Source of the DNA: an uncultured Coriobacteriaceae bacterium
Lineage (GTDB): Bacteria > Actinomycetota > Coriobacteriia > Coriobacteriales > QAMH01
Length of the DNA: 26,209 bases
Direction of reading: 5' to 3'
Assembly: GCA_902783925.1 (NCBI GenBank)
Contig: CACZSV010000058.1
Location: forward strand, 1-26,209
Part shown: positions 15,541 to 22,219 of the stretch, piece by piece
How positions within the stretch are numbered: the stretch's first letter is position 1
How the letters are laid out: each line of letters begins with the position of its first letter
Made by a program: the position numbers and the translations under genes
The notes under the pieces: generated by a model
Databases searched by the model: none
Told to the model about the DNA's origin: nothing
What the model saw: only the letters and a program-made list of their open reading frames with translations

Positions 15541-15775
15541 GCTCGCTCGGGATGACATGATGGTTGCATACCTCGCGTGGCATGTACGCGATTTCGCGAG
15601 CTGCGAGGAGCGAGAGCGCGGCGGGAGCGAGGAGCGGCAAACGCGCAAGCGTTTGCCCCCGCAGCTGCCGCGCCTTAAGACGAAGCGGGTAGCGAGCGCA
15701 TGAGCGGGCATGCCCATGCGGGCCGCTGCTTACTCCGCTGCAAGCCGCAGGTAACGAGCGCATGAGCGGACGCGC
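15541..15775. repeat. GC-rich intergenic repeat, copy 1
   Basis: The gene-free stretch 15434-15826 holds this block. Its best conserved part (15649-15722, about 74 bp) is repeated inverted at 24767-24840 with only a few changes. Inside it lies a 20-mer, GGTAGCGAGCGCATGAGCGG (15688-15707), which recurs with one mismatch at 15750-15769 and exactly on the other strand at 24781-24800. A perfect 9-bp hairpin with a GCAA loop (15636-15657) and a GATGACA end-like motif (15551-15557) lie to the left. No transposase or coding signal is present. It resembles a REP/MITE-like dispersed intergenic repeat. Confidence 0.7.
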
Positions 15776-15826
15776 CACGCAAAGCGTGAATTGCGAAAAG
15801 CGTCCTGTCGACTCACCCCGAAGGTG

Positions 15827-16315
15827 TTACCGCGATCCGAGCTTGTTGCGCAACGCCTCCTGGACACATGCAGGCACAATGCCCGTCGTGTCGCCGCCAA
15901 GCGACGCAAGTTCCTTGGCAATCGAAGAGGAGACGTACATGTAATCGGGTGATGACATCACGAACAGCGTCTCGAGTGCGGGCTTGAGGCGGTAGTTGAG
16001 CATCGCCATTTGGAACTCGTATTCGAAATCCGTCGTGGCGCGCAGGCCTTTCACGATGGCAGCCACTCCTATTGACGTGGCGAAATCGACGAGCAGGTTG
16101 TCGAACGAGGTAACCTCAACATTGTCGAGTTCGCTGGTTGCCTCGCGTGCTAGGGCAACACGTTCTTCGAGCGAGAAAAGCGGGCCGGCGCCTTTGTTCT
16201 TTGAAGCCGCCACTCCCACGACGACGACATCGAACATCTGGCTCGAACGTCTGATAACGTCCAGATGCCCCAATGTTATAGGGTCAAACGTCCCAGGCAC
16301 CAGCACTTTTCGCAT
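15827..16315 (-). CDS. coaD: Phosphopantetheine adenylyltransferase
   Basis: CoaD, 162 aa, the nucleotidyltransferase that forms dephospho-CoA from phosphopantetheine and ATP, the penultimate step of coenzyme A synthesis. The N-terminal PGTFDPITLGHLD (7-19) holds the (H/T)xGH nucleotidyltransferase signature. KGLRATTDFEYEFQMA and the C-terminal SSPDYMYVSSS (ATP and pantetheine sites) confirm the family. I use ATG 16315, the normal family start with GAGG upstream; the frame is open 17 residues further into rsmD without support. It follows rsmD by one base and is the last gene of its operon. No clear terminator is seen after it, only the repeat. Confidence 0.95.
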   Translation of the reverse strand: MRKVLVPGTFDPITLGHLDVIRRSSQMFDVVVVGVAASKNKGAGPLFSLEERVALAREATSELDNVEVTSFDNLLVDFATSIGVAAIVKGLRATTDFEYEFQMAMLNYRLKPALETLFVMSSPDYMYVSSSIAKELASLGGDTTGIVPACVQEALRNKLGSR

Positions 16316-16316
16316 G

Positions 16317-16901
16317 TTAATCCTCGCATCCGCTGTATCTGAAGTACGACACACCGATTTTGCCATATTTTTTTTGGCCCGTTAGTGCAAACGCGGCGTC
16401 ATCTGCAAACGCGTCCGCGACCTCTTGCTTGTTTGCGATAGCATGCTCGTAGACGACAACGCATGCCTCGTCGAGCTCGCCGGATTGTGCAGCCCGATAC
16501 AGTAGTCCGCGCACTTCGCCTGCGTCGCACGCATACGGAGGATCGAGCAAGACGAGCTTGAACGGACCGCCGAGCTGCGCGCATTCGAACACATCAAGCG
16601 GACGTATCTGCGCGCGGCCTGCGCCCAGCCCCAGGCTCTTCAGATTGCTCTCAAGGACCCTTCGAGCCGCATGATCGCGCTCGAAGAACACGCATTCTTT
16701 TGCCCCACGCGAAATCGCCTCGATACCCAGCGCGCCGCTGCCGGCAAACGCATCGAGCACGCGAACCTCGTCGAGTTCAGGCAGGCGCGAGTACACGGAC
16801 GAGAAGATTGACTCGCGCACGCGGTCCGTCGTCGGCCGCGTTGTCGATTCACTCGGGCTGGAAATCACCCGTCCCTTGAGCTCTCCTGCCACTATCCGCA
16901 T
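16317..16901 (-). CDS. rsmD: 16S rRNA (guanine966-N2)-methyltransferase
   Basis: RsmD, 194 aa, which methylates G966 of 16S rRNA in the small subunit. MRIVAGELKGR is the standard N-terminus, RPTTDRVRESIF (22-33) is typical, the SAM-binding DAFAGSGALGIEA is at 50-62, and the catalytic DPPY is at 120-123. ATG start at 16901 with GGGAG about 10 bases upstream and five bases after the recG stop. The rsmD-coaD pair is among the most conserved neighbourhoods in Gram-positive bacteria. Confidence 0.94.
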   Translation of the reverse strand: MRIVAGELKGRVISSPSESTTRPTTDRVRESIFSSVYSRLPELDEVRVLDAFAGSGALGIEAISRGAKECVFFERDHAARRVLESNLKSLGLGAGRAQIRPLDVFECAQLGGPFKLVLLDPPYACDAGEVRGLLYRAAQSGELDEACVVVYEHAIANKQEVADAFADDAAFALTGQKKYGKIGVSYFRYSGCED

Positions 16902-16906
16902 TATCG

Positions 16907-19066
16907 CTACGCTCCCTTCGTCGTCGTCTCATCGTAGTGCGCAAATACCCGCTGAATCTCGCGATGCAACGCCCGATTTTGAGGAGCCTCGAGATGCGGG
17001 TCGTGCGCAAGCAGGGCACGAGCGTCTTCGTGCGCAAAGGAAATAAGCTTCTCATCGTCGATGACGTTCACGAGCTTGAGTGTTGCAGCCCCATGCTGCC
17101 GGTCTCCGAGCACGTCGCCTTCACGCCGTGCCACGAGATCCGCCTGCGCAAGCTCGAAGCCATCTGTCGTGCTCACGAGGGCATCCATACGCGCCTGCAC
17201 CTCGGTGTCTTCTTTACCGGGATCTGCCACGAGAAACACCTTGCCCGGGTACTGGCCGCGCCCCACGCGCCCGCGCAGCTGATGCAACTGCGAAAGGCCG
17301 AAGCGCTCGGCATCTTCGATCATCATCATGGTCGCATTTGGAACGTCAATGCCGACTTCCACGACCGTCGTCGCAACCAGCACATGGATGTTTCCCTCAT
17401 GGAAATCATGCATGACCTGCTGCTTTTCTGCAGATGTCATATGCCCCGTGAGCAAACCCACTGTATATCCTTGAAACACATCACGCTGCAGATGGGCAGC
17501 CTCTTGCTCTGCGGCTTTGGGGTCGGCGATGTCTGCTCCGCCTCGCAGCGAAGCCGCCATCTGCCCGGATTCCGCATGCTCCGCGCGCTTCTTGCGCGAA
17601 AGCCCCACAAGCGGGCATATGACATACGCCTGTCTTCCCTCTTTGAGAGCCTGACGTATCTCCTCGTACGCGCGCCCCCGCGCATGTCGCGAGACCACGC
17701 AGGTCTGTGTAGGCGGGCGCGAGGCAGGACGCCTGCGGATATAGCTCGTCTCGAGATCGCCATAGAGCGTAAGCGCGAGCGTGCGCGGAATGGGTGTCGC
17801 CGTCATGACGAGAAGGTCGCAGCACTCCCCTTTCATGCGCAACCTAGCCCGCTGGTTCACGCCGAATCTATGCTGCTCGTCGATAACGCAAAGCGAAAGA
17901 TGCGCGAATTGCACGTCGGGCTCTATCAGGGCATGCGTGCCAAACAGCACGGACAAGGTACCGGATACGGCTTCTTCGAGCAGGGTCTCGCGCTCCTGAG
18001 CTGACGTTGCTCCCGTGAGAATGCCCCAGCTTATGCCGCAGGTATCGAAAAGCGGCCCCATCTTTTGCGCGTACTGACGAGCAAGAACCTCGGTGGGAGC
18101 CATCATCGCAGCTTGAAGACCGCTGTCTGCCGCGAGCGCCAAGGCAAAGGCAGCAACGACGGTCTTTCCTGTTCCGACATCGCCCAAGAGCATGCGATTC
18201 ATACATGTAGACGCGCACATATCGCGCGAGATTTCCTCGACAGCCTGCTCCTGCTCGTCGGTGAGCTCGTACGGCAAGGCCTTGCGCAGGGCACGAACGT
18301 GCTCGCCCGGCGTATGCTCGTGCGGCGTACCGACACTCGTCTCGTCGTTGCGGCGCATCATCATTTCGAGTTGTAGGCAGAGCACCTCTTCATAGGCGAT
18401 GCGTGCATGCGCTTCGGCAAGCTCCTTTTTATCATGGGGAAAATGAATCTGGCGCAACGCCGCCTTCTTGCTGATGAGATTACGCGATACACGTAAATCC
18501 GCAGGAAGCGGGTCTGACAGATCCGCCGTCTGCTCGAGCGCGTTGGCGATAAAGCGACGCATCCAGGTCGCTGAGACGTTTTCTGTCGCGTGATGCACGC
18601 TATGGAGCTGCACTGCATCGGTCGCACCCTTTTCCGCGTCGTCGAGAAACGCCACGAGCGGAGAATTCATGCGTTTGAAACCGTATTCGAAACCGATTTT
18701 GCCTGAAAAAGCAACGCGCATGCCCTTTGCAAAGCGCTTGGCCATCCAAGGCTGCCTGAACCAGACAGCCATTAGTATGCCCGAACCATCGAAGAGCGAT
18801 ACTTCGAGAATGTCCATGCGCGGACGCGGCTGCTTTTGCACCACTTCGTCGACCTGCCCGACTATGGTGACGAATTCACCAATCTGCGCACGTGCGATAC
18901 TCGCCGTATGCGAAAGGTCGATATAACGATGCGGGTAATTCTGAAGCAGGTCCGAGACAGTACGTATGCCCATCTTCGCGAGGTTCTTTGCACGCGCGGG
19001 GCTTACAGCACGCACCTTCTCGACCGGAGCGGCGAGCAGGAAATTTGCATCATCGCGAGCGGTCAT
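16907..19066 (-). CDS. recG: ATP-dependent DNA helicase RecG
   Basis: RecG, 719 aa, a branch-migrating helicase that remodels stalled forks and recombination intermediates. An N-terminal wedge/OB domain (about 60-150) precedes the superfamily 2 motor: GDVGTGKT (295-302), DEQH (396-399), TATPIPRT (422-429), then VVEVGIDVPNATMM and LRGRVGRG. Start is ATG at 19066, because it overlaps the preceding gene's stop as ATGA. A GTG at 19111 would add 15 residues without a ribosome binding site. Length is normal. Confidence 0.95.
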   Translation of the reverse strand: MTARDDANFLLAAPVEKVRAVSPARAKNLAKMGIRTVSDLLQNYPHRYIDLSHTASIARAQIGEFVTIVGQVDEVVQKQPRPRMDILEVSLFDGSGILMAVWFRQPWMAKRFAKGMRVAFSGKIGFEYGFKRMNSPLVAFLDDAEKGATDAVQLHSVHHATENVSATWMRRFIANALEQTADLSDPLPADLRVSRNLISKKAALRQIHFPHDKKELAEAHARIAYEEVLCLQLEMMMRRNDETSVGTPHEHTPGEHVRALRKALPYELTDEQEQAVEEISRDMCASTCMNRMLLGDVGTGKTVVAAFALALAADSGLQAAMMAPTEVLARQYAQKMGPLFDTCGISWGILTGATSAQERETLLEEAVSGTLSVLFGTHALIEPDVQFAHLSLCVIDEQHRFGVNQRARLRMKGECCDLLVMTATPIPRTLALTLYGDLETSYIRRRPASRPPTQTCVVSRHARGRAYEEIRQALKEGRQAYVICPLVGLSRKKRAEHAESGQMAASLRGGADIADPKAAEQEAAHLQRDVFQGYTVGLLTGHMTSAEKQQVMHDFHEGNIHVLVATTVVEVGIDVPNATMMMIEDAERFGLSQLHQLRGRVGRGQYPGKVFLVADPGKEDTEVQARMDALVSTTDGFELAQADLVARREGDVLGDRQHGAATLKLVNVIDDEKLISFAHEDARALLAHDPHLEAPQNRALHREIQRVFAHYDETTTKGA

Positions 19067-19929
19067 ACCGTTGCTCGCGGGATGTAGGCAAAGCCAAAGC
19101 ACCCCGTGCACACGTGAGTGGTGATGACCGGACCGGCCTGACGCACCCCGACTTCCAGAAGGTCAACGTTGCGCTCGAGAAGGGCCTCGCGCAGCAGATT
19201 GACTCCGGGAAGATTGCGCGTGTGCACAAAGCAGCACTCGAGCGGGCCGAACTTGTCCTGCAACTTGAGGTAGTGATCCGCAAGCTTAGAGGCGGCGCGT
19301 TTAACCGACTTCGTTTTGCCGAACATATCGACTTCGCCCGTTGGATCCACCGTCAGCAGCGGCTTGATATTGAGCAGCGTTGCCGCAAGGCCAACCGCCT
19401 TGCCCGTACGGCCGCCCTTCACCAAGCACTTGAGCGTATCGAGCATGAAGCACACGCTCGTCTTGCCGATGAGCTCCTCAATCGCCTCGAGCAGCTCTGC
19501 ACGTGTAGCACCGGCGTTGCGCAGCTGCGCCACGCGGCGCACAAATAAGTACTGCCCGACCGTATTGCACTGAGTATCGATCACATCGACAGGCAGGGGT
19601 GACTCTTTTGCCGCGATGCCCGCGACATCGACAGTCGCCGACATTGCATGCGGCATATGCAGAGAAATGATATGGGTAAAGCCCTCGTCTGCAAGCTTCG
19701 AATACACCTGCGAAAAAGCGGTCGGTGGCGGGCACGATGTCGAAGGGAGGTCCTTGCATTCAGAGATGTAGTCGTAGAAAGCCTCTATGTTCTCGGAGCT
19801 GTTATCCTCGGGAAACGGTGTCCCGTCGGCCTTCTGAACATTCAGGTGCACACACACGACACCCATCTCGGCAAGCTCTGCATCGGATGCATCGCAGGAG
19901 CTATCGGTGACAATGGCTATCTTTTCCAT
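19063..19929 (-). CDS. DegV family fatty-acid-binding protein (FakB type)
   Basis: DegV protein of 288 aa, expected to hold a fatty acid in its interdomain pocket while FakA phosphorylates it to an acyl phosphate. The N-terminal KIAIVTDSSCD is canonical, TSCPPPT (64-70) is the TSxPS-like loop touching the carboxylate, and the C-terminal GPVITTHVCTGCFGFAY resembles the H.GPG.G end of the family. It is encoded next to the FakA-like kinase, which supports the FakB role strongly. Chain-length preference cannot be read from sequence. ATG start at 19929 with GAGGG 9 bases upstream, 62 bases after fakA. The stop overlaps the recG start. Confidence 0.9.
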   Translation of the reverse strand: MEKIAIVTDSSCDASDAELAEMGVVCVHLNVQKADGTPFPEDNSSENIEAFYDYISECKDLPSTSCPPPTAFSQVYSKLADEGFTHIISLHMPHAMSATVDVAGIAAKESPLPVDVIDTQCNTVGQYLFVRRVAQLRNAGATRAELLEAIEELIGKTSVCFMLDTLKCLVKGGRTGKAVGLAATLLNIKPLLTVDPTGEVDMFGKTKSVKRAASKLADHYLKLQDKFGPLECCFVHTRNLPGVNLLREALLERNVDLLEVGVRQAGPVITTHVCTGCFGFAYIPRATV

Positions 19930-19991
19930 ATCTGTAAACCCTCATCTCTCGTGTGGCAAAGATTGTACGTCTCTTCTGGCGGTTCAGCAGC

Positions 19992-21617
19992 CTATTCCAA
20001 CGAAAAGACGATGGGGTACAGGGGCTGCTCGCCGCGCTGCGCGTCAATGTCCAGATCGGGGAAACGCTCTTCGATCTGCTCGACAAGCGCATCGAGACTT
20101 TCCTGCGAATAATCTTCGCCCGCGAGCAAGGTGAGCGTATCCATATCGTCATCGAGCTCATCGATAAGCGAGAGCGTGACCTCTTCGACACTCGAACCAA
20201 CGGCGTCAAGAGAGCCTTCGGCAATACCGATGTAGTCATCGGGATGAATCTCGGTGCCATCGGAGGTCTTGGAGTCCTTGATCGCGGTTGTCACCTCGCC
20301 GCACTTCACGCCCTCGAGCGCCTCTGTCATCGATTCGACGTTCTCCTCGAGCGACGCATTCACATCCGAGGCAAACATCGCGGTAAACGATGACGGGACG
20401 TTTTTGGTCGGAATAACGGCACACGGGATCTCCGCGTTTTCCGCAGCGGCCTGCGCAGCCATGATGATGTTCTTGTTGTTGGGCAGTAAGATCGCGGATT
20501 CCGCATTGATCTGGTCGATTGCATCGAGCAAGTCTTTCGTGGAGGGGTTCATGGTCTGGCCACCCGAAACAACGTAATCGACGCCGAGCGACTTCAGGAT
20601 ATTCGCCATGCCACTGCCCGCCGCGACGGCAATAAATGCGATCGGCTTTTTCTCGGCTTGCTCGGCTGCGGCTTCGTCAGCGGCAATGCCATCGGCGCGC
20701 TCTTCGCTTTCGAGCACCATATTGTGGATGAACACCTCGGACACCTGTCCGCGTTCTGTCATGTAGCTCAAAACCGTACCCGGCGTGTCCGTGTGAACAT
20801 GGACCTTGAAATCCGGATGCGCGCCGACGAGCAGTTCGCAATCGCCCAGGCCTGCCAGAAACTCGAGGGCTGCGGCCGTGTCGACATCGGCGCTGTGGAA
20901 GAGGAATTCGGTGCAATACATATATTTAGAGCCTGCCCAGTCGCGCACGTGCTCGATAGCGACCTTGGCCTCCGCATGCGTGAAGTCCTCGGAAGAAGCC
21001 AGATGCGCCTGCTCGCCCGTGACGGCGGCAACAAAGCTCTGAATGAGTATGGTGAGACCAAAGCCGCCGGAATCGACGACGCCGTTCTCCTTGAGAACGG
21101 GCAGTAATTCCGGTGTGCGCTTGACGGAAGCGAGCGCCTCGTCCGAAATCACGTGCAGCGTGCTGACGACGTCGAGACCCTGCTTCTCGCACTGCTCGGC
21201 CACGAACGCACAATCCTCGAGTACGGTGAGAATCGTACCCTTGACCGGTTTGCGCACGGCCTGGAAGGCGACTTCGGCAGCGCGCTTCATGGCATTTGAA
21301 ATAGTCGGCGTGTCAAGCTGTTGGGCATCGGCGAGCCCTTCGCACATACCGCGCAAGATCTGGCTCGTGATGACGCCCGAATTGCCGCGTGCACCCATGA
21401 GCGAACCATGCGTCACGGCTTTGCGCAGCGCTGCACCATCCGCATTAGCGGGCAATGCCTCGATTTCGCGCACCACCGATTCCATGGTAAGCGACATATT
21501 CGTGCCCGTGTCACCATCAGGAACGGGAAACACATTGAGCCTATTGATCTCTTCTTTGCGTGCGGAAAGCTCGGAGGCGGCTGCAGTAATGCATACGCGA
21601 AGATCGCTTATGTTCAT
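19992..21617 (-). CDS. fakA: Fatty acid kinase FakA-like protein (DhaL domain)
   Basis: DAK-phosphatase/YloV family protein, 541 aa. The N-terminal DhaL kinase domain holds NVFPVPDGDTGTNM (28-41), with the aspartates that bind the two magnesium ions, and MGARGNSGVITSQILRG (74-90). A middle domain and a C-terminal DegV-like domain (from about 340, with the VVSGGQTMNPST block) follow. FakA phosphorylates fatty acid carried by FakB so that exogenous or recycled fatty acids enter phospholipid synthesis. The closing segment is rich in acidic residues (DELDDDMDTL). ATG start at 21617 with AGAGGT 7 bases upstream. The order asp23-fakA matches yloU-yloV of Bacillus. Confidence 0.92.
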   Translation of the reverse strand: MNISDLRVCITAAASELSARKEEINRLNVFPVPDGDTGTNMSLTMESVVREIEALPANADGAALRKAVTHGSLMGARGNSGVITSQILRGMCEGLADAQQLDTPTISNAMKRAAEVAFQAVRKPVKGTILTVLEDCAFVAEQCEKQGLDVVSTLHVISDEALASVKRTPELLPVLKENGVVDSGGFGLTILIQSFVAAVTGEQAHLASSEDFTHAEAKVAIEHVRDWAGSKYMYCTEFLFHSADVDTAAALEFLAGLGDCELLVGAHPDFKVHVHTDTPGTVLSYMTERGQVSEVFIHNMVLESEERADGIAADEAAAEQAEKKPIAFIAVAAGSGMANILKSLGVDYVVSGGQTMNPSTKDLLDAIDQINAESAILLPNNKNIIMAAQAAAENAEIPCAVIPTKNVPSSFTAMFASDVNASLEENVESMTEALEGVKCGEVTTAIKDSKTSDGTEIHPDDYIGIAEGSLDAVGSSVEEVTLSLIDELDDDMDTLTLLAGEDYSQESLDALVEQIEERFPDLDIDAQRGEQPLYPIVFSLE

Positions 21618-21662
21618 GTATTGGACCTCTGCAAAATCTCTCTCTTTGGTTTCTAATAGTTT

Positions 21663-22010
21663 TTAATCTCGGACCTTAATGCCCTGAACGTGAATGTTCA
21701 CTGCGTGCACTGCCGTGTTCGTGGAGTCCTCGATGGTGAATTTGACTTTCTCTGCGAGCATGCGGCTCACCTCGGCGAGATTCGTGCCGTGCTCGATGAT
21801 GACATACAAATCGATATCGGAGCCCTCGTCCGTTCTCTCCACATTGACACCGCGGCGCAGGCGGCTTGCGGGAAGCAGCTTTGCGATACCGTCGGAAAGC
21901 GTGGGCGTCGCCATGCCGACGACCCCATAGCTCTCGAGAGCGGCGTACCCCGCCAGATCGGTGATGACATCTTCGGCGATAGCCAGATCGCCCGCTATTG
22001 TTTCAGCCAT
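21663..22010 (-). CDS. Asp23/Gls24 family protein (second paralogue, YloU-like)
   Basis: A 115-aa Asp23-family protein. The N-terminal GDLAIAEDVITDLAGYAALESYGV is the family opening, and the middle and end (GSDIDLYVIIEHGTNLAEVSRML, AVNIHVQGIKV) give the alternating strands and helix. In Bacillus the equivalent YloU sits directly before YloV (FakA), as here, so a role with the fatty acid kinase is plausible but unproven. First gene of the operon, ATG at 22010 behind GAGGAG. It differs clearly from the other Asp23 protein at 11772-12140. Confidence 0.86.
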   Translation of the reverse strand: MAETIAGDLAIAEDVITDLAGYAALESYGVVGMATPTLSDGIAKLLPASRLRRGVNVERTDEGSDIDLYVIIEHGTNLAEVSRMLAEKVKFTIEDSTNTAVHAVNIHVQGIKVRD

Positions 22011-22050
22011 AATTCTGCTCCTCTACGGCTTTATCAGCATACAAACTCTT

Positions 22051-22080
22051 ATTGTACGTTAGAAATCGCCTTACGCTCAA
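22051..22080 (-). promoter_or_regulatory. Promoter of the asp23-fakA-fakB-recG-rsmD-coaD operon
   Basis: On the minus strand TTGAGC (complement of 22075-22080) is followed after 18 bases by TACAAT (22051-22056), 4/6 and 5/6 matches to sigma-70 boxes. The leader would be about 35 bases, ending in the GAGGAG site of asp23. Confidence 0.55.
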
Positions 22081-22131
22081 ACAACTTACATTTTGCGCAT
22101 ACAAATCATGACGCTTACCGCAAACCCATGT

Positions 22132-22157
22132 TTTGAGCATGTCAAATACCCTATAAT
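22132..22157 (+). promoter_or_regulatory. ppsA promoter: perfect -10 with a dyad over the -35 area
   Basis: TATAAT at 22152-22157 is perfect, but no acceptable -35 lies 16-18 bases upstream. Instead a dyad, TTTGA-GCATG-TCAAA (22132-22146), ends six bases before the -10, where a regulator could act. The leader of about 56 bases also contains GGGATG (22174-22179) pairing with CATCCC (22191-22196) before the AAAGG ribosome binding site. Confidence 0.55.
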
Positions 22158-22219
22158 ACTTGCGACGGAAATGGGGATGCCGCAATAAATCATCCCTCTA
22201 GATAGAAAGGTTATCCGCG

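Noticed and set aside
15636..15657. The 9-bp GCAA-loop hairpin as the terminator of the coaD operon.
   Set aside because: No U-tract follows on the minus strand, and the hairpin belongs to the dispersed repeat.
15410..15944. Small open frames in the coaD upstream/downstream gap on both strands.
   Set aside because: They are Arg/Ala-rich translations of GC-rich repeat sequence without ribosome binding sites or recognisable motifs.
22011..22219. A tRNA or small RNA gene in the divergent spacer.
   Set aside because: No cloverleaf or T-arm motif is seen; the content is explained by two promoters, a dyad and a leader hairpin.
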